NCBI RefSeq assembly: GCF_050033475.1 | Contig: NZ_CP188319.1 | Location: 1,612,001 to 1,676,000 of the forward strand | Origin: Cetobacterium sp050033475 | GTDB taxonomy: Bacteria; Fusobacteriota; Fusobacteriia; Fusobacteriales; Fusobacteriaceae | DNA: 64,000 bases | Reading direction: 5' to 3' | Shown: positions 51,268-63,798 of the stretch, in pieces | Numbering within the stretch: position 1 is the stretch's first letter | Layout: each line of letters opens with the position of its first letter | Translations under genes and position numbers: made by a program | Notes under the pieces: model-generated | The model's input: the letters and a program-made list of their open reading frames with translations, nothing else | What the model was told of the DNA's origin: nothing | Databases searched by the model: none

Positions 51268-52359
51268 ATGACTATAGATGAAAAATATATGGCCCTGGCC
51301 CTAGAGGAAGCTGCCAAGGGTCTAGGAAAAACCAATCCCAATCCTATGGTTGGGGCCTTGGTTGTTAAAAATGATGAAATTATTTCTGCAGGGTTCCATG
51401 AAATCTATGGTTCCCATCATGCAGAAGTTAATGCCCTAAATAAAGCAGGGGAAAAAGCCCAAGGGGCAACAATATATGTTACCCTAGAGCCTTGCTCCCA
51501 CCATGGAAAAACTCCACCCTGTGTGGATAAAATTATCCAATGTGGAATAAAAAAATGTGTGGTTGCCACTCTAGATCCCAATCCCCTTGTGGCAGGTAGA
51601 GGAATTAAAATTTTACAAGAAGCTGGAATTGAGGTTACCATTGGAGTTCTAGAAAAGGAAGCAAAACTTTTAAATGAAGTTTTTTTCCAATATATTGTGG
51701 ACAAAAATCCCTATATATTTTTAAAGTGTGCCATTACCCTAGATGGAAAAATTGCCACAAAAAATTTTTCTTCCAAATGGATTACCAATTCCCTAGCTAG
51801 AGAAAAGGTTCAGTATTATAGAAATAAATTCATGGGAATTTTCGTAGGAACCAACACAGTCCTTGAGGACAATCCTGGACTTCGTTGTGGATTAGAAAAT
51901 GGTCAGGATCCCTATAGAATTACCATAGATAAAAATTTAAAAATTCCTGTGACCCATAAAATTATTTCTCATAACCAAGATGAAAAAACAATTTTTGCTG
52001 TCCATTCATCCATGGTTAATTCTGAAAAATATAATTTATTAAAAGATAAATATAAAATTAAATTTATAATTTTCTCCCAGGAAAAAATTTCTCTAGAAAA
52101 TCTTTTCAGAGAAGTTGGAAAATTTTCCATTGATTCTATTTTAGTAGAAGGGGGCTGCGAAATTATTTCCCAGGTCTTTGAGGAAAATTTATTCCATGGA
52201 GGAGAAATATTTTTAGCTCCAAAAATTCTTGGAGATTCCAATAGTATTCCATTTATTTCTGGCTTCAACAGAAATTCCATTGAGGAAGCCATCAATCTAA
52301 AAAATATTTCCTATGAAATTTACGGAGATAATATTGGAATAAAATTTAAAAATAAATAA
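51268..52359 (+). CDS. ribD: Bifunctional deaminase/reductase RibD
   Basis: A 363-residue two-domain enzyme for steps two and three of riboflavin synthesis. The N-terminal cytidine-deaminase-like domain has the zinc motif HAEVNAL with the PCSHHGKTPPC ligands. The C-terminal reductase domain starts near 150 (FLKCAITLDGKIA) and has the NADPH-site region around SILVEGGCEI. The ATG at 51268 is used with AGGTG before it; a GTG at 51259 is an unlikely alternative. Confidence 0.96.
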   Translation: MTIDEKYMALALEEAAKGLGKTNPNPMVGALVVKNDEIISAGFHEIYGSHHAEVNALNKAGEKAQGATIYVTLEPCSHHGKTPPCVDKIIQCGIKKCVVATLDPNPLVAGRGIKILQEAGIEVTIGVLEKEAKLLNEVFFQYIVDKNPYIFLKCAITLDGKIATKNFSSKWITNSLAREKVQYYRNKFMGIFVGTNTVLEDNPGLRCGLENGQDPYRITIDKNLKIPVTHKIISHNQDEKTIFAVHSSMVNSEKYNLLKDKYKIKFIIFSQEKISLENLFREVGKFSIDSILVEGGCEIISQVFEENLFHGGEIFLAPKILGDSNSIPFISGFNRNSIEEAINLKNISYEIYGDNIGIKFKNK

Positions 52360-52372
52360 TTTAGGAGGATTT

Positions 52373-53026
52373 ATGTTCACTGGTTTAGTGGAAGAAATGG
52401 GAACCGTTGCTGGCCTAATAGCCACTGAGGGTGGAATAAAATTAAAAATATCTGGAAATAAAGTTCTTGCCCAGGGAAAAATTGGTGATAGCATTGCCAC
52501 CAATGGTGTTTGCTTAACCGCTGTGGAAATTACAAATTCATATTTTGTAGCCCATGTTATGAACGAATCCATAGGAAGAACAAATTTAAAAAATTTAAAA
52601 ATAGGAGAGAAAGTTAATTTAGAGAAATCCTTAACTTTACAAAGTCCTCTAGGTGGCCATCTTGTCACTGGAGATGTGGATTGTTTAGGAATCATATCCA
52701 ATATAACTTCCGATGGTTTTGCCAAGATTTATACCATTGAAATTCCTGAAAAATATATGAAATACATTGTGGAAAAAGGAAGAGTGGCCATTGACGGTGC
52801 CAGTCTTACCCTAATTGATTTTGATAAAAATTCCTTTAGAGTTTCTTTAATTCCCCATACTCAAAATTCTATCACTTTGGGATTTAAAAAAGTAGGCCAT
52901 GAGGTAAATATTGAAACTGATTTAATTGGAAAATTTGTAGAAAGAATTTTATCTTTTAAAGATTCTGAAGAAGTTAAGAAATCACCTCTTACTTCTAAGA
53001 TGCTTTTTGAAAATGGATTTCTTTAG
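52373..53026 (+). CDS. ribE: Riboflavin synthase, alpha type
   Basis: A 217-residue riboflavin synthase with two tandem barrels, as expected: MFTGLVEEMGTV at the start, SIATNGVCLTAVEI in the first repeat and GRVAIDGASLTLIDF in the second. HLVTGDVDCLG lies between them. The last step from lumazine to riboflavin is its role. AGGAGG precedes the ATG, and 11 bases separate it from ribBA. Confidence 0.96.
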   Translation: MFTGLVEEMGTVAGLIATEGGIKLKISGNKVLAQGKIGDSIATNGVCLTAVEITNSYFVAHVMNESIGRTNLKNLKIGEKVNLEKSLTLQSPLGGHLVTGDVDCLGIISNITSDGFAKIYTIEIPEKYMKYIVEKGRVAIDGASLTLIDFDKNSFRVSLIPHTQNSITLGFKKVGHEVNIETDLIGKFVERILSFKDSEEVKKSPLTSKMLFENGFL

Positions 53027-53037
53027 GAGGAAATAAA

Positions 53038-54234
53038 ATGTTTAATACTATAGATGAAGCTCTTTTGGACTTAAGAGCAGGAAAATTAATCATTGTTGTT
53101 GATGATGAAAATAGAGAAAACGAAGGAGATCTAATTAGTTGCGGTGAAAATATTTCCTATGAAAGTTTAAATTTCATGGCTACCCAAGGAAGAGGACTTA
53201 TCTGTGTACCTATGACTGAAAAAAGAGCTGAAGTTTTAGGTTTAAATCAGATGGTTGCTAGAAATACCGATTCCCATGGAACTGCCTTCACAGTTTCAGT
53301 AGATTCTTCAAAGGAAACTACCACAGGAATCTCCATTGGAGATAGACTTAAAACTATCGGAGATTTAGCTCTTCATGGTACTTCCCCTGAGGATTTTAAA
53401 AGACCGGGACATATTTTCCCTCTAGTTGCAAAAAACAACGGTGTAATTGAAAGACAGGGTCATACAGAAGCTGCTGTGGACTTAGCAAGACTTGCTGGAT
53501 TCTCCCCTGTGGGAGTTATCTGTGAAATTTTAAAAGATGATGGAACAATGGCTAGAGTTCCTGATTTAAAAATATTTGCAGAAAAATATAATTTAAAATT
53601 AATCACCATTAAGGATTTAGTGGAATATAGAAAAAAACATGAATTCCAAACAGCAATTGAATGTTCTGCAACCTTACCAACAAAGTACGGAACTTTTAAA
53701 GTTGTAGGTTTCACAAATTATATAGATGGGAAAGAACATATTGCCCTAGTTAAGGGGAATATTTCTGGAAAAGAAAATGTTCTAACAAGAATTCATTCAG
53801 AATGTTTAACAGGGGATGTTTTAGGTTCCTTAAAATGTGACTGTGGTAGCCAACTTGGGAAAGCCTTACAGGAAATAGAAAATCATGGGGAAGGAGTTGT
53901 TCTTTACATGAGACAGGAAGGCCGTGGTATTGGACTTCTTAATAAGATTAAAGCCTACTCTCTTCAAGAGGAAGGATTAGATACTGTGGATGCCAATTTA
54001 GCCCTAGGTTTTGAACCTGATTTAAGAGATTATGCTGTGGCTGCTCAAATGTTAAAACTTCTAAATGTTAACTCTGTGGACTTATTTACAAATAATCCTA
54101 GAAAAATTCAAGGTCTTGAAAAATATGGAATTAAAGTTAACCATAGAGAAAGTATTCAAATAAATTATAATCCCATCAATGAAAATTATTTAAAAACAAA
54201 ACAAAATAAGTTAAACCACATGCTTAACTATTAA
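53038..54234 (+). CDS. ribBA: Bifunctional DHBP synthase/GTP cyclohydrolase II
   Basis: A 398-residue fusion that supplies both riboflavin precursors. The DHBP synthase half (about 1-200) has VDDENRENEGDLI, the ATQGRGLICVP stretch and HTEAAVDLARLAG. The GTP cyclohydrolase II half (about 205-398) has the zinc Cys set HSECLTGDVLGSLKCDCGSQL and YMRQEGRGIGL. Both sites look intact. It is the last gene of the operon, before a terminator. Confidence 0.96.
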   Translation: MFNTIDEALLDLRAGKLIIVVDDENRENEGDLISCGENISYESLNFMATQGRGLICVPMTEKRAEVLGLNQMVARNTDSHGTAFTVSVDSSKETTTGISIGDRLKTIGDLALHGTSPEDFKRPGHIFPLVAKNNGVIERQGHTEAAVDLARLAGFSPVGVICEILKDDGTMARVPDLKIFAEKYNLKLITIKDLVEYRKKHEFQTAIECSATLPTKYGTFKVVGFTNYIDGKEHIALVKGNISGKENVLTRIHSECLTGDVLGSLKCDCGSQLGKALQEIENHGEGVVLYMRQEGRGIGLLNKIKAYSLQEEGLDTVDANLALGFEPDLRDYAVAAQMLKLLNVNSVDLFTNNPRKIQGLEKYGIKVNHRESIQINYNPINENYLKTKQNKLNHMLNY

Positions 54235-54250
54235 TATTTTATAAATTAAA

Positions 54251-54283
54251 AGAGAGACCCTTTCAAAGGATCTCTCTTTTTTT
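54251..54283. terminator. Bidirectional terminator between ribBA and MFS gene
   Basis: AGAGAGA/TCTCTCT stem (54251-54277) with an inner CCTTT/AAAGG and a T-run on the plus strand. It ends the plus-strand rib operon and lies just beyond the stop of the minus-strand MFS gene. Confidence 0.8.
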
Positions 54284-55472
54284 AAATAACTTTATTTTTC
54301 CCTGCAAACCATCCAGTGATACCCATTATAACAGTTAATAATACCAATGTAACCATTGGAATATTCCAGTTATTATATATATCAAAAATAAATCCTATTA
54401 AAAAAGGTCCTATGGCTGCCAGTAAATAACCTACCGATTGAGCCATTCCAGAAAGTTCTCCAGCTCTTGTGGAGTTAGAACTTCTCAAGGAAATTACTAC
54501 AATTGATACACTTATGGCTCCACCCATTCCTATGGACATTAGAATAACTCCTAAAGCCACTGAAAGTCTATCGTCTGTTAGTCCCAATAATCCCAATCCT
54601 AAAATATATAGAAGAGAGATCAATAAAACTATCCATTTTTGGCTTTTAAATTTTGTACATATACTTGGAACTATTAAAGTAACCGGTATTGCTATCAATT
54701 GAAATATTAAAGCCATTATACTTGTATATGAATCTCCTAATCCTTTAACTCTAACCATTGATGGTAACCAAGCCACTAGAGAATAAAATATTAGAGATTG
54801 TAATCCCATAAATAAAGTAACCCACCAAGCTGTTTTAAATTTCCAAATTGGTCTTTCTTTAACTTCTACTTCTGAGCCATTATCAGCCATTGTTTCATGG
54901 TTATGCTCTTTATTATGTTCCTGTAATTTATGCTGAGGTAGCCAAATTACCAGAGTTATCACTGTTAAAATAATCCAACTGGCCAAGGAATGTTTCCATC
55001 CTAAATTTGCACTTAAAAATCCACTTGTCCCTGCTCCTATGGCTGCAAATAAACACATACTAGAAATATAAATACTTGTTATAAATCCAATTTTATCTTT
55101 AAAATGTAACTTTATAACACTTGGTATAAGAACATTTCCTATAGCTATTCCTCCACCCATGAAAATAGTTCCTATAAAAAATCCCTCTACATTTGTATAG
55201 GAACGAATTCCTATTCCAAAGAAAATTAATATAAGTCCTAAAATCATTGTCTTTGAATAGGATATTTTTTTTGAAATTTTTGTAACAAATGGAGAAATAA
55301 CTCCAAAAGCTATCAAAGGTAAAGTAGTTATAAATCCTATCTGACTATTAGTCAAAAGATAATCTAATTTTATTTTCTCTGCCACTGATCCCACAGCAGT
55401 AATCGGCGCTCTTAAATTAAAAGATACAAAAATTATTCCCAGTATTATCAGTAATTGATTTTGTTTTTTCAT
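54282..55472 (-). CDS. MFS transporter, CynX/NimT family
   Basis: A 396-residue membrane transporter with twelve predicted helices and a central loop rich in His and Glu (HKLQEHNKEHNHETMADNG). Features like FVSFNLRAPITAVGSVAEKI (partly quoted: NLRAPITAVG), GFITTLPLIAFG and GGIAIGNVLIPSVIK are typical of the cyanate/nitroimidazole-type MFS group. The real substrate is unknown. It follows the GntR gene by 10 bases, so it is probably under that regulator. Confidence 0.88.
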   Translation of the reverse strand: MKKQNQLLIILGIIFVSFNLRAPITAVGSVAEKIKLDYLLTNSQIGFITTLPLIAFGVISPFVTKISKKISYSKTMILGLILIFFGIGIRSYTNVEGFFIGTIFMGGGIAIGNVLIPSVIKLHFKDKIGFITSIYISSMCLFAAIGAGTSGFLSANLGWKHSLASWIILTVITLVIWLPQHKLQEHNKEHNHETMADNGSEVEVKERPIWKFKTAWWVTLFMGLQSLIFYSLVAWLPSMVRVKGLGDSYTSIMALIFQLIAIPVTLIVPSICTKFKSQKWIVLLISLLYILGLGLLGLTDDRLSVALGVILMSIGMGGAISVSIVVISLRSSNSTRAGELSGMAQSVGYLLAAIGPFLIGFIFDIYNNWNIPMVTLVLLTVIMGITGWFAGKNKVI

Positions 55473-55482
55473 TTTACTCCTC

Positions 55483-56127
55483 TTATAATTTTATTATTTC
55501 TGAGATTGCCTTCTTAGCCCTCTCTACATTTTTATTTTTTATAGCCTCAAATAAATCCCAATGCAATCTATCAATTATTTCATTATTTTCCTTTGCAATA
55601 ATTTTACTAGCTATAAATTCTTGAAAATATTTAGCCACATACTTATATAGATCAATCAATAAACTGTTGTGAGTGGCTATGGCTATGGCCATATGAAAAT
55701 TCATATCTGCCTCAGTATTTTCCTTTGGCCCATTTCCTAGATTATTTCTATTTTTCAAAACTATTTCTATTTTCTTAATATCTTCCTCTGTGGAATTTTT
55801 TATAGCTGAAACAATAATATATTCTTCTAAAAAATTTCTAACCTCTTCCACTTCAGATTCTTTTACTTTCTTTAAAGAGTTTCTAAATTCAACCTCTAAT
55901 CTTTCCTTAGCAACAACAAAGGTTCCAATTCCCTGTTTGCTTTTTAATAAACCCACTTGAACCAAGGACTGAATTGCTTCTCTAATACTATTTCTACTAA
56001 CTTGAAACATCTCCATTAGTTCTGGCTCCGTTGGTAATTTATCATTTATTTTATAAGTTCCATTTAAAATCATCTCTTCTAATTTATCAGCCACTTGGCT
56101 AGATAAGGATTTTTTTTCTAATTTCAT
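55483..56127 (-). CDS. GntR/FadR-family regulator
   Basis: A 214-residue transcription factor. The N-terminal winged helix (about 5-72) has LPTEPELMEMFQVSRNSIREAIQSL (partly quoted: EPELMEMFQVSRNS) and a LLKSKQGIGTFV wing. The C-terminal FCD ligand domain (about 85-210) has metal-type His in NFHMAIAIATHN. The start follows AAGGAGAGG. It is in one operon with the MFS transporter and probably controls it in response to a small acid. Confidence 0.92.
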   Translation of the reverse strand: MKLEKKSLSSQVADKLEEMILNGTYKINDKLPTEPELMEMFQVSRNSIREAIQSLVQVGLLKSKQGIGTFVVAKERLEVEFRNSLKKVKESEVEEVRNFLEEYIIVSAIKNSTEEDIKKIEIVLKNRNNLGNGPKENTEADMNFHMAIAIATHNSLLIDLYKYVAKYFQEFIASKIIAKENNEIIDRLHWDLFEAIKNKNVERAKKAISEIIKL

Positions 56128-56200
56128 TTTGCCTCTCCTTAATCATCATATCATCCTACGACTTATAATACCAAAAAAAATAACTTTTTGCAATTTAATT

Positions 56201-56237
56201 TTTTTTAATAAAAAAAAGCTCTATAAAAATAGAACTT
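56201..56237 (-). terminator. Terminator after lipoprotein gene
   Basis: AAGCTCTAT/ATAGAACTT stem with one mismatch (56216-56237), followed on the minus strand by a T-run. Confidence 0.7.
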
Positions 56238-56247
56238 TTTCATTCAA

Positions 56248-56532
56248 TTAATCCTTTAAATCCTCCATAATATTTAAGTAATTTTCTATATCCTGTCCAT
56301 AGATTTCCTTAAATCTTGGAGATAATTGTGTACTTTTCAATTGAACCTGTAAATATTTAAACTGTTTCTCCATTTGAGCAACTTTTTTATTATTCACATA
56401 GCCCTCTAGTGTTTTGTCATAATTTTTTAGAGTTAAATCATATCTCTGTAAAAATTCATCCTCAGTATAATTTCTAACTCTTATCCCACAACCTGCGAGA
56501 AAAATCATTAAACATAATAAATATTTTTTCAT
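56248..56532 (-). CDS. Small lipoprotein of unknown function
   Basis: A 94-residue lipoprotein. The signal peptide KKYLLCLMIFLAGC ends in a lipobox with Cys at about 15, and the mature part is about 80 charged helical residues. The ATG at 56532 has GGAG five bases upstream and starts the signal peptide directly; the longer reading from 56559 overlaps the esterase gene. It is the last gene of the rodA-asnS-esterase stretch. Confidence 0.8.
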   Translation of the reverse strand: MKKYLLCLMIFLAGCGIRVRNYTEDEFLQRYDLTLKNYDKTLEGYVNNKKVAQMEKQFKYLQVQLKSTQLSPRFKEIYGQDIENYLNIMEDLKD

Positions 56533-56542
56533 TTTAACTCCA

Positions 56543-57565
56543 TTACTTTGTACAGTCATGAAAATATTTTAAGAAATTTGGAAGATCCTTAGAAATATAA
56601 TCCCAAGTATGCATCTCTCTTGCATAAATTATTCCCTTAAAATTATATTTATATTTTTTCATTCTTCCAACAACATCTATCCATTGCTGTAACATTAAAT
56701 AAGGTTTCTTATCCTCAGAACCAACACTTATATATATTTTTTTATTTTTTCTTTTAGCTTCAGGTATTTTTTTTATTATACTGTAGGGATCTTCCTTTAG
56801 TATTTTATATCCCCAAGAACTAAATACTTTTATAAAATGAGCCTTATCCATTTCATTAAATAGAAATTTAGGAATATATAAATATTTAAATATTCTCATT
56901 ATTCTTCTATTTATACTCATTCTAATTAAACTTACAGCTCCTGAAAAACTTCCTATCACATGAAACTTATCAATATTTTTTAATCCAATCTTAAAAGCTC
57001 CATAGCCACCCATGGAAAATCCACCTATACCAATTTTTGATTCAGGATAATTTTCCCTAATAATTTTGAAAAATTCTCCACTTAACCAATCTTCATATCG
57101 ATGTTTTTTATCACCATCAAAATTTGAATACCAACTTGTTCCATCATATCCAGAATAGGGAAGTATAAATACCATTTCTTCTATTCTTCCTTTATCCACT
57201 AGAGTTAAATAATTTTCCACAAGTTTTCCTCTATTTATCCAATCCTCAGGATAATCTCTCAATCCATGAAGCAAAATAACACAGGGAGGATTTTCACTTT
57301 TTAAATTCTTAGGTTTTACAACTAAGTATCTAATGCTTTCCTCTATTAAATCCGTGGGAAAAGAGTATTCTTTAATTACTACTCTCTCTTCAATTTCTTC
57401 CAAGGTGTAATTTTTATATTTTGTTTCAGGATTTTCTATATAGGAAACCTCTTGAAAACTTAAAACCCTTTTCAATTTTCTTTTCAATTTAAACTCATAT
57501 GGGTAGGTTATGAAATAAAATAAAATCCCCATAGCAAGTATAATTTCTATACTTATTAAAATCAT
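56543..57565 (-). CDS. Membrane-anchored esterase (alpha/beta hydrolase)
   Basis: A 340-residue hydrolase with an N-terminal membrane segment (about 2-20). The oxyanion region is VILLHGLRDYPEDW, the nucleophile elbow is GFSMGGYGAFK (Ser at about 185), and a late His lies in YAREMHTWDYIS. It belongs to the esterase D/tributyrin-esterase group (PF00756), which acts on short-chain esters such as formylglutathione or acyl sugars; the real substrate is unknown. It lies 33 bases after asnS. Confidence 0.85.
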   Translation of the reverse strand: MILISIEIILAMGILFYFITYPYEFKLKRKLKRVLSFQEVSYIENPETKYKNYTLEEIEERVVIKEYSFPTDLIEESIRYLVVKPKNLKSENPPCVILLHGLRDYPEDWINRGKLVENYLTLVDKGRIEEMVFILPYSGYDGTSWYSNFDGDKKHRYEDWLSGEFFKIIRENYPESKIGIGGFSMGGYGAFKIGLKNIDKFHVIGSFSGAVSLIRMSINRRIMRIFKYLYIPKFLFNEMDKAHFIKVFSSWGYKILKEDPYSIIKKIPEAKRKNKKIYISVGSEDKKPYLMLQQWIDVVGRMKKYKYNFKGIIYAREMHTWDYISKDLPNFLKYFHDCTK

Positions 57566-57598
57566 ATTCTCCCCTTTATATTAAATGAGAAATGCAGA

Positions 57599-58993
57599 TT
57601 AAAAATCTGCATTTTTTGGTGTTCTTGGGAATGGAATTACGTCACGGATATTTGTTATACCTGTGATATACATCATCATTCTTTCGAATCCTAATCCATA
57701 TCCAGCGTGAGGGAAACTTCCAAATCTTCTTAAATCTAAGTAGAATTTATAATCCTCTGAACTTAATCCAACTTCTGCCATTCTCTCTTCTAATAACTCT
57801 AGATTATCTTCTCTCTGAGATCCACCAATTATTTCACCAATTCCTGGAGCTAATAAGTCCATGGCTCTAACTGTTTTTCCATCCTCATTAAGCTTCATGT
57901 AGAATGCTTTTATTTCCTTTGGATAATCAGTTACGAAAACTGGCTTTTTGAAATATTCTTCAGCTAAGAATCTTTCATGTTCACTTTGTAAATCGATTCC
58001 CCATGAAACTGGATAATCAAATTTCTTATCAGTTTTTAATAGAATATCTACAGCCTCTGTATATGTAACTCTTGCGAATCCATTTTCAAGAACATTATTT
58101 AATTTATCATATAATCCTTTTTCAATAAACTGGTTGAAGAATTCCATTTCCTCAGGACACTCATCCATAACATATTTGATTATGAATTTAATCATATCCT
58201 CAGCTAATTCCATGTTTGCATCTAAATCTGCAAAGGCAATCTCAGGTTCTATCATCCAGAACTCAGCAGCATGTCTAGAAGTATTTGATAATTCAGCTCT
58301 AAATGTTGGTCCGAATGTATAAATATTTCTAAATGCTGAACAATAAGTTTCTCCGTTTAATTGTCCACTTACTGTTAAGTTAGTTTCTTTTCCAAAGAAA
58401 TCTGCAGAAGTATCAACTGTTCCATCATCTTTCTTAGGTACATTGTTTAAATCTAGAGTTGTTACTCTAAACATTTCTCCTGCACCTTCACAGTCTGATC
58501 CTGTAATGATTGGAGTGTGAGTATATACAAACCCATTTTCTTGGAAGAACTTATGAATAGCATATGCTAGTACAGATCTTACTCTGAATACTGCTGCAAA
58601 TGTATTTGTTCTTGGTCTTAAGTGAGCTATTGTTCTTAAGAACTCAAAGCTATGTCTCTTATTTTGTAAAGGATAATCTAAATCAGCCTTTTGGAAAATT
58701 TCTACATTTTCTGCTAAAATTTCAAAATTTTGCCCTGCTCCTTGAGATTTTACTAATTTTCCCTTTACGATAACAGATGATGAAATTGATAAACGAGATA
58801 TTTCATCAAAGTTTTCTAGATTGGTATCAAATACTACTTGAACTCCTTTGAAAAAAGATCCATCGTTAACTTCTAAGAATCCAAAATTCTTCTGAGCTCT
58901 TAACTTTCTAACCCATCCTGAAATTTCAATTTCTTTTTCTAAATACTTTTCTGTTTCTCTATATAGAGATTTAACGGTAACTTTATCCACCAT
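57599..58993 (-). CDS. asnS: Asparaginyl-tRNA synthetase
   Basis: A 464-residue class IIb synthetase. The N-terminal OB-fold anticodon domain (about 1-110) reads EISGWVRKLRAQKNFGFLEVNDG (first half quoted as family mark: GWVRKLRAQ). The catalytic domain has motif 2 FRAELSNTSRHAAEFWMIEPE-type sequence (core FRAE and RHAAEFWM) and motif 3 GYGLGFERMMMYITG. Length is standard. The start has AAGGGGG upstream. Its cognate tRNA-Asn lies 1.6 kb upstream on the same strand. Confidence 0.97.
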   Translation of the reverse strand: MVDKVTVKSLYRETEKYLEKEIEISGWVRKLRAQKNFGFLEVNDGSFFKGVQVVFDTNLENFDEISRLSISSSVIVKGKLVKSQGAGQNFEILAENVEIFQKADLDYPLQNKRHSFEFLRTIAHLRPRTNTFAAVFRVRSVLAYAIHKFFQENGFVYTHTPIITGSDCEGAGEMFRVTTLDLNNVPKKDDGTVDTSADFFGKETNLTVSGQLNGETYCSAFRNIYTFGPTFRAELSNTSRHAAEFWMIEPEIAFADLDANMELAEDMIKFIIKYVMDECPEEMEFFNQFIEKGLYDKLNNVLENGFARVTYTEAVDILLKTDKKFDYPVSWGIDLQSEHERFLAEEYFKKPVFVTDYPKEIKAFYMKLNEDGKTVRAMDLLAPGIGEIIGGSQREDNLELLEERMAEVGLSSEDYKFYLDLRRFGSFPHAGYGLGFERMMMYITGITNIRDVIPFPRTPKNADF

Positions 58994-59002
58994 GGTGCCC
59001 CC

Positions 59003-59197
59003 TTAAACTAATTTATCCTGATCTACTTGATCTACTATTTTTATTCTATCTAAATGTCCTCTTACTTGAGCTCTGAAATGCTCTAAATATTTTTTTCTAT
59101 ATTCAGCTCTTTCCTCTTGCTCTTCAACAGTCAATTCTCTTTCTTTGGCTATTTTTGCGTAATAATTTATCTTAGTGATGACATCTTTCATCTCCAT
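59003..59197 (-). CDS. DUF896 family small protein (YnzC type)
   Basis: A 64-residue protein with the DUF896 pattern: ITKINYYAKIAKERELTVEEQEERAEYRKKYL (partly quoted: ELTVEEQEERAEYRKKYL), forming a two-helix hairpin, and a VRGHLDRIKI end. The function is unknown in most species. It lies between rodA and asnS, 9 bases before asnS, with AGGAGG ahead of its ATG. Confidence 0.9.
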   Translation of the reverse strand: MEMKDVITKINYYAKIAKERELTVEEQEERAEYRKKYLEHFRAQVRGHLDRIKIVDQVDQDKLV

Positions 59198-59287
59198 TTT
59201 TCATTCCTCCTGCTCCAAACAAAAACTACTTAAACTCTTGAATAATTATACATTTTATTTATTTTTTTGTCAATTTTTCCTATATAT

Positions 59288-60511
59288 TTAAGCAGTTTTA
59301 TTTATATTATGTATTAATAAAAATGCTAAAGCCATATTAAGCATAGAAGTTCCTCCATAACTGAATAAAGGCATTGGAATTCCAAAGACCGGCATCAATC
59401 CCACCGCAACAAAAATATTAATTATTACCTGGGTCATTAACATTCCACCTATTCCTATGGCTAAAAATTTCCCAAAATCATCCTTAGTTTCCATGGCTGT
59501 ATGAATAATTCCTATAAAGATAAAATAAAATATGCACATAACAAACATTATTCCAACTAAGCCAAATTCCTCACCGAAGGTTGCCATTACAAAGTCCGTA
59601 TGTATTTCTGGTAAATAACTATATTTCTGTATTCCATTTCCATAGCCCTTTCCTAGAAGACCACCACTTCCAAAGGCATAAACCGATTGTTTAACTTGAT
59701 AGCTTGTATCACTTTCATAATTGTTATAAAATAATCCATCTATATAACTTATTATTCTTCTAAGCTTATATCCCTGTTCTCCTTGACCTAGAAACCTATA
59801 GGCTATCCATAAAAATAAACTTCCCAAGGTAGAACTTCCAATAGCTCCCCATAGAATTAATTTTTTACTTAATTTGCTCATAAATATCATAAATAACCAA
59901 ATTGCCCCATAGTGTAAAGCTGTTCCCATATCATGCTCTAAAATAAGTCCTGCACAATAGGCCACTAAAACAATTCCAGTGGTAGATAATATCGTTTTAT
60001 CCCCTGCATCTGTTTTTTCACAGTTACTCAAAATTTTTGCTATTATTATTATAAAGGTTAACTTTCCAATTTCTGAAGGTTGTAAATTAATACCTGCTAC
60101 TCTAATCCAACCATAAGCTCCATTTATTTCTGGTACTATACTTTTAATACCCATTCTTCCTAAAATTCCAACCAGTGCTAAAATTCCAGGCATTACTATA
60201 AGACAAATGGGCCAAGTAAACTTAGAATTTTCTAAAAATTTATAATTATACTTTCTAGAATTCCATAGTAATCCGCCCACATAATATATAAATAAAAACA
60301 TTCCAATAAATATCCAATGCCTCACAGGATATTCTGGTTTTGAGAAAAAACTTGCACTATATATATTTATTCCACTTAATAAACATAGAAGCCCTGTCAT
60401 TATCATCATTGCTACTCTTCTTCTTCTTTTTCTTACTTTTTCCTCTGCTAAAGCTTTTTCTTTCATTAATACATTTCTTTCATGATAAAGACTGTTACTT
60501 CCACTGTTCAT
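59288..60511 (-). CDS. rodA: RodA/FtsW-family peptidoglycan polymerase
   Basis: A 407-residue SEDS-family glycosyltransferase with about ten membrane helices after a basic N-terminal tail (about 1-33). Conserved stretches include GWIRVAGINLQPSEIGKL, LEHDMGTALHYGAIWLFM (with the key Asp) and FGIPMPLFSYGGTSML at the C-terminal end. RodA is more likely than FtsW as no division genes are near; this is inference. GAGGTG precedes the ATG. It begins 45 bases after tRNA-Asn with no clear terminator between. Confidence 0.88.
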   Translation of the reverse strand: MNSGSNSLYHERNVLMKEKALAEEKVRKRRRRVAMMIMTGLLCLLSGINIYSASFFSKPEYPVRHWIFIGMFLFIYYVGGLLWNSRKYNYKFLENSKFTWPICLIVMPGILALVGILGRMGIKSIVPEINGAYGWIRVAGINLQPSEIGKLTFIIIIAKILSNCEKTDAGDKTILSTTGIVLVAYCAGLILEHDMGTALHYGAIWLFMIFMSKLSKKLILWGAIGSSTLGSLFLWIAYRFLGQGEQGYKLRRIISYIDGLFYNNYESDTSYQVKQSVYAFGSGGLLGKGYGNGIQKYSYLPEIHTDFVMATFGEEFGLVGIMFVMCIFYFIFIGIIHTAMETKDDFGKFLAIGIGGMLMTQVIINIFVAVGLMPVFGIPMPLFSYGGTSMLNMALAFLLIHNINKTA

Positions 60512-60556
60512 AGTTCACCTCAATTTTCACTTCATTTTTTACAAAAAATAAAAAAA

Positions 60557-60632
60557 TGGCGCTTCTTGCTGGGCTCGAACCAGCGACAACACGATTAACA
60601 GTCGTGCGCTCTACCAACTGAGCTAAAGAAGC
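60557..60632 (-). tRNA. tRNA-Asn (GTT)
   Basis: Minus-strand tRNA with acceptor stem GCTTCTT/AAGAAGC, anticodon stem-loop CACGA-CTGTTAA-TCGTG (GTT), T-loop GGTTCGAGCC and encoded CCA. It is the last RNA of the rRNA operon, right after 5S. Confidence 0.96.
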
Positions 60633-60644
60633 ACTCTTTTAAGA

Positions 60645-60758
60645 TTGGCAACTTTCTATCCTCCCAGGGGGCTGCCCCCCAAGTACTTTCGACGTTTACG
60701 AGCTTAACTTCCAGGTTCGGTATGTTACTGGGTGTACCCTCGTAGCCATTGTTGCCAA
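60645..60758 (-). rRNA. rrf: 5S rRNA
   Basis: About 114 bases, with TTGGCAAC/GTTGCCAA closing helix at both ends and a typical 5S core (minus strand CGAACCTGGAAGTTAAG). Ends are placed to within a few bases. Confidence 0.95.
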
Positions 60759-60784
60759 TCAATATTCAAATGTTTTGAACACTT

Positions 60785-60799
60785 GAAACTATATAGTAG
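60785..60799 (-). other. 23S rRNA processing stem, 3' arm
   Basis: GAAACTATATAGTAG is exactly complementary to 63799-63813 on the other side of the 23S gene; the paired arms would form the precursor stem cut by RNase III. Confidence 0.75.
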
Positions 60800-60811
60800 T
60801 ATTTTTAGGTT

Positions 60812-63721
<2,910 letters not shown>

Positions 63722-63798
63722 TATGTTTCTTTTATTTTGACAGACTAACAATCTCTAAAACTAGAGTTTATTAGTTGATTTATTGTATCTCTCAATAT

